Positions 10,984 to 21,263 of a stretch of DNA of 64,000 nucleotides are shown in pieces; position 1 is the first letter of the stretch; every line of letters begins with the position of its first letter. Made by a program: the position numbers and the translations under genes. Below the pieces are notes generated by a model that did no database searches, was not told where the DNA came from, and saw only the letters and a list, made by a program, of their open reading frames with translations. Source of the DNA: Argyresthia goedartella (Eukaryota > Arthropoda > Insecta > Lepidoptera > Argyresthiidae); contig OX463820.1 in the NCBI GenBank assembly GCA_949825045.1, forward strand, positions 13,590,501 through 13,654,500. The letters run 5' to 3'.

Positions 10984-11752
10984 ATGCTGACCGTGACGAA
11001 CCTCAGCCTGGCCCTTCATCTTCAAAAGACTGACCAGAACCCTGGCATCCTGCCTGTGAAAGAAGGCCAAGCTTGTGTTCAACAAGATAAATGGACAATA
11101 ATTAAGATTCTAGACACAAATCGATTAGAGCGAGACTTAGATGTTAATATTTTAAAGTTTAAGGAATTTGACAGGTTAATTAATGTCGAAAAGCCCTATG
11201 CATACGAATTTGTAGGATTAAAAGCACAAGTAGAGTATTTAAGTACCTAACATAACCTCTTTTAAATTTCAACAGGTGATACCCTCTAAATGTTTTAAGC
11301 GAGGAATATTAGACCCTCTAGGTTCCATAGTAAAGCTTATTACAGGTAACCTATACCATAGCGACGCCATCAGATATGACTCCATAATCTCTAACATGAA
11401 ATCTCAACAGATTATTACGGCAAACAAGCTAACCCTGATCACCAAGGTTTTGGACAGTTTCATAAATAGCACTAATGCTCTTAACAGCAATACAAAATTG
11501 TTAGATGGACGACTCAAAAGAGTCGAAAGTATGATTAAAGATATAGCCACTAAAGAAAATAACGCTATTTACTCTACCTATGTTTTAGGATTATACAACT
11601 TGTTTTTAAGTAATTTTCGTACAATTTATATTAAGTTAAGTGAAATTGAAACTGCACTGGCCTTCAGCAAAATATCTGTTTTACATCAAGCCATTGTAAA
11701 CTCTACAGAATTACTCCACCATCTCGAACTAATATCTGAAACGGAAAACTAA
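10984..11752 (+). pseudogene. Errantivirus envelope glycoprotein, N-terminal part
   Basis: Two frames make up the N-terminal half of an envelope gene of the baculovirus-F/errantivirus type. 10,984-11,250 is a probable receptor-side subunit. 11,276-11,752 follows after a frame change. It begins with a basic site (KR at its start) and a Gly-rich hydrophobic segment (ILDPLGSIVKLITG) in the position of a cleavage site and fusion peptide, then a long heptad-rich helix (about residues 30-150). The stop at 11,752 and lack of coding to 11,938 show decay. The C-terminal half with the membrane anchor is at 27.9-28.7 kb, beyond the nested elements. Envelope proteins let errantiviruses move between cells (family knowledge). 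Confidence 0.7.
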
Positions 11753-11954
11753 CCTGCTTATTCATAAAACATATCAAACCTATGATAGCTAAAACGTGCT
11801 TTGTCCTTTTTTCAAAAACACTAATTTCAAAGTGACAGACAAAGACAAACGAATTATGACGGCATTATAGTTAAAATAGGTTTATTAGACGTTTATGAAT
11901 AAGGCGATTAATGTATAAAGCAAATTTGATAAATCTCATTAAATATCTTTTCCG

Positions 11955-11999
11955 ATATTCAGGGCCTAATTAAAAACATGAGAAGACATCCTTGATTTT
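11955..11999 (+). repeat. DIRS left inverted repeat, outer 45 bp
   Basis: Matches the reverse complement of 27,789-27,833 (for example AGGGCCTAATTAAAAACATG). The last 15 bases (11,985-11,999, GACATCCTTGATTTT) are repeated at 22,991-23,005 as the LINE target-site duplication. Confidence 0.85.
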
Positions 12000-12687
12000 A
12001 GGGTGTTCTGAGCGACTACCTCCTAGTGTGGGGGTGCTGAAGTGATGCAGAAGGATACGTCCGACTGCATAACTTCTGCTTCCTCCTGGTGCACCCTGGT
12101 AACAGCGGCTAGTGACTGGTCTCCGGACCTCTTACTAGCTGATGGCTAAAAGTCCCTCCGGTTCTGTCGGTTAAGGTGGGTGTACCCGGCATACTATCTA
12201 CACTCACCTGCGTCTTGTGGTCTGCGCAGTTGATCACCGTAGGCCAGGATGAAGGGGTCCTGGGGGGTTGAGCCGAGCGATGCTGTGGATTTAGCTTCGT
12301 AAGGCAACACGCCCTCTTTGGCCTGGATTTCAGGCAAAACGGTAGCCTCGCCCGTAGCCGCGGGTTGGGGTAACGGCCAAGTGTCCCGTCAGAGGGCCAC
12401 GGCTAGGGGTGTAGGGTCCGCTAAGGCGTCAGTCAAAGCGGTGGGATGGGTCATGCTGACGGGGTAAGCTTCGGTGACTACGGCGGTGGGACCATGTCGC
12501 TGACACCTTGGTTCCCATCGTCCACAGAAGCGAGCTCCCGATGTCGCGCCAAGTACCAGCGCTATGCTCCTATATCTACTCGGTACTCCTAGCGACTGAA
12601 AGCTGTTCCAAGCGAGTAGGCGCTCCCAATTGTGCGGGCTCCGTGGAGGGTGGGAAATCGAGTAGACGAATCTCTATACATTTGACT

Positions 12688-14307
12688 ATGGATCGTGTCA
12701 GGTCAAAAAACCCATCTGCAACGCTTCCAGCGGTGAAAACCGCAAGCGTCTCCAAACAGGTGCGAGAATCTGCCTCGGCAGATCCTCAAGCCTTAACTGG
12801 GCGCACTGCCACCATCAGTGACCTACCGGTGCAAACCGGTAGTGATTCCACTGTGGAGGTTAGCTGCAAAAAGCCCGAAAGTGAGTCGAGAGGCAGGGCC
12901 ACGGGGCAACTCGGTGCGCGGAGCCATTCGACAAACATCGGCGAGCATTTCGCCAGCGCCTGGACGACGGTTGGTCGAAAGGGTAAACCACCCAAGCAAT
13001 CTTTGCAAGGGAAGGGCCCATCGACTAAACGTCCAGATACGGTGCAAACCGGACCAGGGCGTAAGGCGAATCGTCGGTGGAAGAAAAAACAGCGTTTGGC
13101 TGCCACATCGGCCGCTGCCGGCGTAGATGGGGTTCCATCTGCCACGGTGGCGACCGATAGCGGTCCCGCTGTTAATACAGCCGGAGCTGCGGGTAAGGTG
13201 ACCGGCTCCCGTGGTGTCAAAGGGGCAACCCTAGACTCAAACGGGGCTAAACCTACCGTAGCGTTCTCTGGTGGTCCAACTTCTAACAAGAAGTTGAAAT
13301 CTGCCAAGAGATCCGGCAAAAACGAGCGCGCGGCTGCTAAGAGGGCTCGACTAGAGGATAGTAATTCTCCTCGAGTGGAGCCTAAAAAGCAGTGCACGGA
13401 AGCGCGCAGAGCTGGGGTCACCTATGCTCAGAAGGTGAAGTCTGACCAGTACATCGCCGTAACTGACGTCGCTACTGGTCATATTTCACAGGATCTGTCA
13501 ACGCTCATCCTCAACGAGATTGATGACAAAATCTTGAGGGAAGCGTTGGCGGATCCGAGCAAGGAAAACCCCAAATTCGGTGGCAAGCCTCGTTACGAGG
13601 ACGGCCACCTTAAACTGTTCGTGGAGGACGAGTACTCCCTGAACTGGCTGCGGGAGTGTGTCTCCGGTGTGTCTACACCATCCAACGTACAGTTGGTGGT
13701 GAAACGCCAATCGGAGATGGTCCGCAGGGTTCGATGCGGGGTGCTCATACCCAACGAACGGGGCAAGTGGAAGTCTGCGCCCGACGTCGGCGTAGTCCTC
13801 CACTTTATGAACAAGTGGGCACAGGTTGACCGATGGCTCCTCTAGAAAGTGGATGAGCAGCAGGACAACCTGTTTCTCATTACAGACGTCCCTGAAGATG
13901 TGGTGCCGACCCTGCTGGGAAGGGGCAGACAGCTCCTTTTTGGTAGTGGTTCGGTCTACCTTAAATTTCAGGGACCCGGTGGGAAATTTGTTAAGGAACC
14001 ACCGGTGGTAGCGCAGACCAGCTCTAATCTGGTCATCACTGGGGTTTCATCAACAACAGCTATGCCCCAGAGTTCCACTCCAGAGCGGCAGCAAACAGGT
14101 CCCTATGTAGTCGGGGAAAGTTCTGCTGCTCAACCGCAGGACGGGCACGCGCACTGGGAGGCCATGCTGCTTGGTGAAGGCGATGAGCTAGAACCAGCAG
14201 TGGTGCCCTCTGAGGGCGAGGAGCTGTCCATACGGCTGGAGGAGGAACTCGTCTTGGAGGTGGAGGAGGGGTTGACCAAAAATGGCGTCCCTCTCCCGCG
14301 ATTGTAA
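12688..14307 (+). pseudogene. LINE ORF1 (gag-like RNA-binding protein) with one stop
   Basis: The frame is open from 12,508, with a plausible start at 12,688 (MDRVRSKNPS). It is a basic, low-complexity N-terminal half with Lys/Arg clusters (NRRWKKKQRL, KRSGKNERAAAKRARLED), then a folded region from about 13,420 (VTYAQKVKSDQYIAVTD onward) resembling the gag-like domain of insect LINE ORF1s. A single in-frame TAG at 13,843-13,845 interrupts it; the same frame continues to 14,307. Its end overlaps the ORF2 start at 14,282 by 26 bases in a shifted frame, suggesting coupled or reinitiated translation. The role would be to package element RNA. Confidence 0.72.
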
Positions 14308-16260
14308 AATCCTCCAAGCCAACCTCCAACACAGCCAAACTGCAACGGCCCAGTTAAGACGCTGGTTGGGGGCAAACAGCACTGCCGTGGCTCTGATCCA
14401 GGAGCCGTGGATCAACCGCGGTAGCATTCGAGGGCTCGCCAATTTGAGAGGTAAGCTTTTCGGTACAACTGATCACGATAACCCTAGAACGTGCATCATA
14501 ACTACTAACAACATCCCAGCACAGCCATTAACAGAGTTCTGTACCAGGGACCTGTGTGCCATAAGACTGCAACTGCCCGACACAGCTAGGTGCCGCGAAC
14601 TCGTGGTGGCCTCCGCCTACATGCCTGCGGAGGACAACCCGCCTCCACACGACCTGTGCCGGCTGGTGGACCACTGCGAGAAGTCGGGCCTCCAGCTCAT
14701 CGTTGGGGCCGACTCGAACGCGCATCACCCACTGTGGGGCATGCCGGATATGAACAGCAGAGGTCAGACACTTGTTGAATACCTATTTACTACAAACCTT
14801 AATGTGCTTAACATAGGTTCTGAACCAACTTTTGTTACCAAGCGGAGCAGAACTATCGTTGATATTACCCTGGCAACGGCGGACATATCCGACGACGTTG
14901 GGGGATGGCATGTGTCGAACGAGGCGTCATGCTCTGATCATCGATGGATACGCTTCGAGATCAATGCAGCGTTCTCCCCAACTGTCCCTAAGAGAAACCC
15001 ACGCAAGACTGACAGAACCAGGTACAGAGCTATCCTAGGTGAAAGACTTGCTTGGGCTGAGACTCTACCAGATCCGGAGGGACCCGAACAAATCGAACAA
15101 CAGGTAACAGATTTTACTAATACTTCAATAGACTGCTACCATTCAACTTGCCCGCTTAGCACACCAGCGCCTACCAACATCAAGGGGCAGCCTTGGTGGG
15201 GTCCTGATCTAGATAGGATGCGTGCTAAGATCAGAAGACTGCTAAACAGGGCGATGAACACCAGTGCTGATGAGGATTGGGACAACTACAAAGATGCCAA
15301 ATCCAAGTACAAGAAACGACTACGGTTCAAAAGCAGCAACTCATGGAGGAAATTCTGCAGCGACATTGAAACCGTTGATCAAGCAAATCGGGTAAGGCAA
15401 ATACTAGCTCAACAAGGCAACTCCAGGCTAGGGTCGCTTAAAAAACCCGATGGAACATATACCTCTCCCACCACAGAAACACACAGTCTCTTGTTGGAAA
15501 CTCACTTTCCCGGAAGTAGAACTATTCAAGAGATTGTGTGGCCGGAAGAGGTTCACCATGAAGCTGTCGACCACTTAGACATAACTAATAATATTATCAC
15601 TGCTGACAAGGTGAGATGGGCCATTAATAGCTTTAAACCTTTTAAATCAGCAGGACCAGATGGAATCTTCCCAGCACTTCTACAGTGGGGTGGGGAACCC
15701 GTCATCAATATAATGGTCCGAATCATGAAAGCATGTCTTAGATTCGGATACGTTCCCAAAAGGTGGAGAGTAGTAAACGTAATTTTCATACCGAAGCCAG
15801 GAAGGAGCGACTACACTAACGCTAAATCTTTCAGGCCGATATGTCTCACCTCGTTCTTGCTTAAGACTCTCGAACGTTTGTGCGAGAGACACCTGAGAGA
15901 TGGAGCGTTAAAACATTTACCCTTACACAAGAATCAGCATGCATATAGTTTGGGTAAGTCTACTGAATCGGCTCTCCATGCAGTTGTATCCACAATTGAA
16001 GAGGCGATTCAAAACAAATGCATCTGTCTTGGAACTTTTATTGATATAGAAGGTGCCTTTGACAAGACGCAGCATAGCAGTATAAGCGCATCTCTAACAA
16101 GGCATGGGGTGTCAACAGCTGTAAACAACTGGGTCACAAACATGCTTAACAAACGTATCGTGCGTCTAGCTGGAGAGTCCCTGTCGGCGGAGGTAGTGCG
16201 GGGATGCCCGCAGGGAGGAGTGCTCTCCCCGCTTCTGTGGAATCTGGTCATTAACGACCT
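14282..16260 (+). pseudogene. LINE ORF2, 5' part: AP endonuclease and N-terminal RT
   Basis: An uninterrupted frame of about 660 codons. The endonuclease spans residues 8-230 (LQANLQHS, LIQEPW, VGADSNAHHPLWG, SDHRWI near its end). A linker follows, with a WWG-PDLD segment. The RT starts near residue 440 (SAGPDGIFPALLQ, VIFIPKPGRSDYTNAKSFRP), motif A is GTFIDIEGAFDKT and motif B is GCPQGGVLSPLLWNLVINDL. The frame is cut at 16,260 by the BEL element inside the 5-bp duplicated GACCT. The RT catalytic YADD lies on the other side (21.3 kb). The endonuclease nicks target DNA; the RT copies the RNA in place. Confidence 0.87.
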
Positions 16261-16767
16261 TGTTGAGGCCTCTCGGCACCCAATGACCTCGCAGGGGCCC
16301 ATAGCTACGAGGTAGCGTAGCGATCGGATGCCAAGAAGCAAGAACGTCGGCGATTCACCGAGCTAAAGTAAATAGATTCTATCTGACCTGGTCTGTGCTT
16401 CGTTCCCGTCAAACTCCTGTCTCTCTGCAAGGCCTGGGTGCACCCTAGGCTCTTCTTGGTAGACAGGTTCTTCAGCCAACCAGGTATGGCTGGCAGGCCA
16501 GCTTCGACGCGCACAGTGATACGTAAATACGAACTTTATCTGGTTCGGAGAACCACAATACACTCAGCTATAAGACAATCCTGAGGGGAGCCCGAATACA
16601 ATTCCAGATGGCTTACGATTTAATTTCAATGCCCAAAATCAATACGCGTCACATTGCGGGGGCTTTTCGTCTGTCAGTTGTCAAAAAACTGCTCGGTTGG
16701 CAGCTCCGTCAAATTCAAAAATGGCCGTTCCGAAACCATCGATCGAGTATCGATTCTGAATCGAACA
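16261..16767 (-). repeat. BEL/Pao 3' LTR
   Basis: 507 bp, from TGTTGAGGCC to GAATCGAACA on the plus strand. The offset to the other LTR is constant at 4,496 bases throughout, so there is no indel between them. A purine-rich stretch (GGGCGGGTGAT, minus strand) borders it at 16,768 and is the likely polypurine tract. Confidence 0.93.
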
Positions 16768-16799
16768 ATCACCCGCCCGGACAGGCACCCACCTGTCCC

Positions 16800-18235
16800 T
16801 TAATCTACGGGCAGCCGAGACAACGTTGCTACCGCTCGTTTTAGTACCGAGCCTCCTACTAGAACCTCTGCAGACCGGGGGGTCCCGTCTCTGCCAGGGA
16901 ACAAGTTAACAATGCGCCCCCTGCGCCAACGCAGTGGCGGTAGGTTAGCATCCTTAACCAGAACGAGGTCACCAACACTAGAGGGGCTGGTTTTGTCAGT
17001 CCACTTAAGGCGCTGTTGTAAGATATGCAGATACTCGAGCGACCAACGCTTCCAGAAATTCTGAGTAAACTGCTGCAACATCTGATACCCTGACAACCGA
17101 TACAATTTCACTCCCTCGAAGGGGTGCTCGGGCAACGCGTTAAGTGGCTGTCCTATCAAGAAATGGCCTGGGGTCAGAGCCTCCAGGTCATTTGGATCCG
17201 AGCTGAGCGGACACAACGGTCGCGAATTGAGATCGGCCTCGATCTTACAAAACAATGTCGCGAGCTCCTCAAAAGTCAGCGCGGTCTGACCTACTATACG
17301 CCCCAAGTGCGTCTTAGCTGACTTAACTACGGCCTCAAAAATCCCACCCCAGTGGGGGCAACTCGGTGGGCTGAAGGTCCACTGTATACCCCGACGGGAG
17401 AGGGCCGTTCCAATATCCACTTTATTTACATTCAAAAAGTTGACTATCTCTCGTAAGCATCGTTCCGCACCGATGTAGTTAGTGCCGTTATCAGAGCGGA
17501 TCAAAGTTGGAAGTCCCCTTCGAGAAACAAACCTATCCAAACAAGCAATGAAAGCCTCTGTCGAGAGATCAGCAACGAGCTCGAGTTCAGGAGCCCGACA
17601 TCCCCTGGATGCACAATCAGACGGGTTCAATTCTCCTGGTACATGTCTCCAAGTCAGTGGGACCTCAGACGACACAATCTGGGAGACACGGTTCGCAACA
17701 AAAACCTCTAAGGTATGGACCGAAGCCTTCAGCCAGCACAAAACAATCTGGCTGTCCGTCCACGCGTACACCGTATTCTCCAAAACCACTGACCCACGCA
17801 ACACTGTTAGAGTGTGATTCAAAAGTTTGGTCAAAAGAGCAGCCCCGGACAGTTCCAGTTTTGGAATCGTCATCCTTGTCCGAATAGGCGCTACCTTGCT
17901 TTTTGCCAAAACCAAACGCACGTCGACCTCCCCGGTGGAGGTGACGGTTCGCAAATAAACCGCTGCCGCAAACCCTCGTTCAGAGGCATCACAAACCCGT
18001 GAAGGGTTGCCCTGTAATCCCCAGCAGGGACCAATTTCCTCGGCAGCGATACATTATTTATATTGAGGCCCAACCATTTCGCTAAATCGTTCGATACAAT
18101 GCAGCCCTGAGCTCCAGAATCTAATAGGGCGCGAACGTATGTTGGGTTGCCCGCCAAATCCCAAACAAGCACAGAGGCGATCGGTAACACCACCGTCTCC
18201 GGTTGGGGGGCAACAAATTGTTGGGCCGCAAATTC
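16800..18235 (-). pseudogene. BEL/Pao pol: protease, RNase H and integrase with two deletions
   Basis: The frame continues in register from gag after one amber codon (18,236-18,238). The protease motif LLDSGAQGCIVS is near 18,110. At about 17,995 the protease end is joined out of frame to the RNase H start (CDASERGFAAAVYL), so the whole RT is gone. RNase H (AWTDSQIVLCWL, WRHVPGELNPSDCASRG) is joined in frame near 17,600 to integrase (LELVADLSTEAFIACLDRF). The integrase zinc-binding region and first catalytic Asp are therefore missing, while the second (IRSDNGTNY) and Glu (GGIFEAVVKSAK) remain. The C-terminal region (VGDLVLVKDANLPPLRWRRG) is intact to the stop near 16,800. Normal pol would be about 1,000 residues longer. 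Confidence 0.88.
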
Positions 18236-20149
18236 CTAGCGAGGGCCCCCGGGGCCCCACTGTGCCTGTAACCGATCAGGTAGGCAGCTATACGCCAGCG
18301 GGTCCCACTGTACAAATGGCCCACGCGCCGGTTCCATTGCCACCCTACGACGCCCCCCGAAGGGTTGTGGGCGTGAATTCAACCGTGGCCGCTCCATGAG
18401 CGGGGGGGACATCACATGCGACCGACGAGGACGAGGCGACGAGCGGGGCGACAACTGAGGCGGCGTCCGAACCGCACCCGCATAGCTCGAAGTTGTCCCA
18501 TGCCACCCGCCCATTACGGCCTGCTCAACACACCCAATGTGCCGCTGAGTCGGATGCTGAGTCGCAACCGAGAACTCAGGGCCCCCCATGTGATGACCCT
18601 GAGTGCGGCCCTGCACCCCTGGGTGGCCGCGTGCTTGTGGCCCCATTGCCCGCTGAGTCGGATGCTGAGTCGCAACCGAAAACTCAGGGCCCCCCATGTG
18701 ATGACCCTGAGTGCGGCCCCGCACCCTAGTACTACCCTGTGCACGTGGGGACGCTGGCCCCTGAGTTGCGCTCCAAGTCGCAAACGAATTCTCAGGGCCC
18801 CATTCCGTATCACCCTGGGTACGGCCCTGTGGACGTGGGGACGTTGGCCCCTGAGTTGCGCTCCGAGTCGCAAACGAATTCTCAGGGCCCCATGCCGTGT
18901 CACCCTGGGTACGGCCCTGTGGTGGCTGTTGGCCGGACCGGTTCATGCACAACAGATTGTTGTGGGCCCCACCACAATATCCGCACATTTTTGTGCGCGT
19001 GCAGTACCTAGCCATGTGTGGCCCGAGGCACAGGAAACACCAGCTCCGCTGCTTGGCCATCCGGCGCCGTCCCTCAACCCTAAGTTCCCCGAACTTATTG
19101 CAATCGGCCACAGCATGGCCAATCTGCCTACAACATGGGCAGGTCTCACTATGTGGTGTCAATGCACTCACAGTCCCATATGACTGCCGGTTGGTGCGGT
19201 CCTTCCTCGTCGGAGAGCCCCTACTCACAGCGCTCCCGGCAGCTCTCTGTGGCTCCGAAGGATGGGTGACCGTCAACCCCAAATTCTCTGCCCGTCGAGC
19301 CTCCTCTTCCAAAAATCCGACCAAGTCGGAGAAGGCGGGCAGGTCCTCGGCCGACCTCCCGTGAGACTGTTCGAAACGAGTCTGCACGTCAGCGGGTAGG
19401 CGGGAAAGTACAATGTACAGCAGTAGGTACGACCATTCACCAACCGGAAGTCCAAGATTCTCTAGGGCCTTGGTGACGGACAACAACGGGTTCAAAACCT
19501 CCGTCTGTATGGCCCCGACCTTGTTCACAACCGGGATGCTAAACAAACGGTTCAGTTGGGCATCGGCCAACCTCCGTTTGTTGTGGTAACGTCTGACCAA
19601 CAATTGCCTGGCCGTTTCATAGTTACCCTCCGTAACTGTCAAATGAGCGACCAGCTCCCTGGGCTCACCCCTCAATGCTGCCACCAGCTGAGCCATTTTG
19701 ACAGACTTGGTAATGTCCGATCGCATGTGCACCAAACTGTCGAACAGATTGATGAAGCTCATCCATTCACCGGACACTCCGTCAAAAGTAGGCATAGTTA
19801 TAACGGGTAACCTGGTCCCCGATCCCTGATGCGGCAGAGGTGCTTCAATGTCACCACCATGGCTGGACTCGCGCTGTCTACGTATGTCCGCAGCCTTCTG
19901 CGTGATAGCAGCTGCCATCTCCATACACTGGTCGACATCCCCTAGCAACCGTGACAGCCTGTCAGGTGCGCAACCATCAACTGATTCCGCCTGCGCGGAC
20001 AATTCGAGCACCCTGTTGTAACGTTCCTTAACGTCCATAGACCGCTCCAATACCACATCATGCCTATCTAAACGGTCTATCAGACCGTGTGCGGAGGAAA
20101 ACCATCTGAGTTCCTTAGAAACACCCTTCTGTATTTCAGATAACGACAT
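18236..20149 (-). CDS. BEL/Pao gag polyprotein with three zinc knuckles and tandem repeats
   Basis: A 637-codon open frame starting MSLSEIQKGV at 20,149. Residues 1-120 are helical. Residues 125-290 are the capsid-like DUF1759-type region of BEL gag (LPVITMPTFDGVSGEWMSF onward). Residues 345-410 carry three Cys/His knuckles (CPCCRQIGHAVADC, CFLCLGPHMARYC, CGYCGGAHNNLLC), which bind element RNA. Residues 420-545 are tandem repeats (see separate entry). Residues 550-637 are Arg/Pro-rich. It ends at TAG 18,236-18,238, in the same frame as the protease, so gag and pol were probably one frame or are linked by stop readthrough. The frame is intact, so this copy could still make capsids. Confidence 0.9.
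   Translation of the reverse strand: MSLSEIQKGVSKELRWFSSAHGLIDRLDRHDVVLERSMDVKERYNRVLELSAQAESVDGCAPDRLSRLLGDVDQCMEMAAAITQKAADIRRQRESSHGGDIEAPLPHQGSGTRLPVITMPTFDGVSGEWMSFINLFDSLVHMRSDITKSVKMAQLVAALRGEPRELVAHLTVTEGNYETARQLLVRRYHNKRRLADAQLNRLFSIPVVNKVGAIQTEVLNPLLSVTKALENLGLPVGEWSYLLLYIVLSRLPADVQTRFEQSHGRSAEDLPAFSDLVGFLEEEARRAENLGLTVTHPSEPQRAAGSAVSRGSPTRKDRTNRQSYGTVSALTPHSETCPCCRQIGHAVADCNKFGELRVEGRRRMAKQRSWCFLCLGPHMARYCTRTKMCGYCGGAHNNLLCMNRSGQQPPQGRTQGDTAWGPENSFATRSATQGPTSPRPQGRTQGDTEWGPENSFATWSATQGPASPRAQGSTRVRGRTQGHHMGGPEFSVATQHPTQRAMGPQARGHPGVQGRTQGHHMGGPEFSVATQHPTQRHIGCVEQAVMGGWHGTTSSYAGAVRTPPQLSPRSSPRPRRSHVMSPPLMERPRLNSRPQPFGGRRRVAMEPARGPFVQWDPLAYSCLPDRLQAQWGPGGPR
18540..18925 (-). repeat. 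Tandem repeats in gag C-terminal region
   Basis: Two related repeat types lie head to tail in frame. One is GRTQGDT-WGPENSFAT (two copies, about 18,780-18,920 and 18,740-18,850). The other is GRTQGHHMGGPEFSVATQHP (two copies, about 18,660-18,720 and 18,545-18,600). The shared core is GRTQG plus GPE-SFAT. DNA between copies is nearly identical, for example CAACGAATTCTCAGGGCCCC-like blocks. Confidence 0.75.
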
Positions 20150-20756
20150 GATCGGAACGATACTTACTCACAATTTGCAATAACTCAATTATATTGGACC
20201 CTCCAGTCTACAACCCAAACGAGGGAACCCTAAACTATAACTTAAACAATGCTGATTTCCCCAAACAATAGAAACCGAGTTTTATATCTACACAAATTCT
20301 GTAAACAACAATTTAGTTTCCCTATATCATATAACACACACAGATAGTCAATATTAGTTCAAGTTATAAATTGCTATAAACTGAAAACAATGTCATAGCC
20401 TGCTATCAATAAATGTAACTACCTATGTTAACCAAACATTCATTAGCATTACTAGACCACTAATAGATTGACTAACTGGTAACTGGTACTTCAATGCAAA
20501 TTTCAATTCACCTACAATGTACCTAAGTTGAGTCACATCTCAGTACAACTGGTCATTTAGGGAAAACTGTTATATCTGTCTGTCTACTACCAGCAATAGA
20601 CTTATAGCTTACAATACTACCAATCTATGTGGATACAGGAACAACACCAAGTTAGCTAATAACCGCCTATACCTACAGATTGATAGTCCCAAATCGTGGG
20701 TTCCCGGAGCCCTTGACGGCTGCAAATCTCAGGAAACCACGCTCTTGCTACCAAAA

Positions 20757-21263
20757 TGTTCAGGCCTCTCGGCACCCAATGACCTCGCAGGGGCCCATAG
20801 CTACGAGGTAGCGTAGCGATCGGATGCCAAGAAGCAAGAACGTCGGCGATTCACCGAGCTAAAGTAAATAGATTCTATCTGACCTGGTCTGTGCTTCGTT
20901 CCCGTCAAACTCCTGTCTCTCTGCAAGGCCTGGGTGCACCCTAGGCTCTTCTTGGTAGACAGGTTCTTCAGCCAACCAGGTATGGCTGGCAGGCCAGCTT
21001 CGACGCGCACAGTGATACGTAAATACGAACTTTATCTGGTTCGGAGAACCACAATACACTCAGCTATAAGACAATCCTGAGGGGAGCCCGAATACAATTC
21101 CAGATGGCTTACGATTTAATTTCAATGCCCAAAATCAATACGCGTCACATTGCGGGGGCTTTTCGTCTGTCAGTTGTCAAAAAACTGCTCGGTTGGCAGC
21201 TCCGTCAAATTCAAAAATGGCCGTTCCGAAACCATCGATCGAGTATCGATTCTGAATCGAACA
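20757..21263 (-). repeat. BEL/Pao 5' LTR
   Basis: 507 bp, the second copy of the repeat at 16,261-16,767, bordered outside by the GACCT duplication (21,264-21,268). The 600-bp leader between this LTR and gag (20,150-20,756) is non-coding and AT-rich. Confidence 0.93.

Larger units (their letters stand above)
16261..21263 (-). mobile_element. BEL/Pao LTR retrotransposon, recent, internally deleted
   Basis: 507-bp LTRs at both ends start TG and end CA. The LTRs show only one difference that I can find (G at 16,265 versus C at 20,761) and no indel. The element is flanked by GACCT at 16,256-16,260 and 21,264-21,268, a 5-bp target duplication. It lies on the minus strand, so the right LTR is the 5' one; next to it is TTTTGGTAGCAAGAGCGTGG, the presumed primer-binding side. 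Gag is full length, but pol has lost RT and part of integrase. The copy could move only with proteins supplied by relatives. It is the innermost and youngest layer of the nest. Confidence 0.92.

Noticed and set aside
12786..13421. 211-codon minus-strand frame
   Set aside because: Antisense of LINE ORF1, without recognisable domain.
13845..13849. Two separate ORF1 genes in the LINE
   Set aside because: The frames before and after the TAG are in register and form one ORF1 with a single stop.
16305..16563. Two short minus-strand genes repeated at 20,801-21,059
   Set aside because: They lie entirely in the LTRs and are repeated only because the LTRs are.
18540..18925. CRISPR-like array
   Set aside because: Repeats are in-frame protein repeats without unique spacers, in a eukaryotic retrotransposon.
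18416..19183. 255-codon plus-strand open frame
   Set aside because: It is the antisense of BEL gag, and its repeats mirror the gag tandem repeats.
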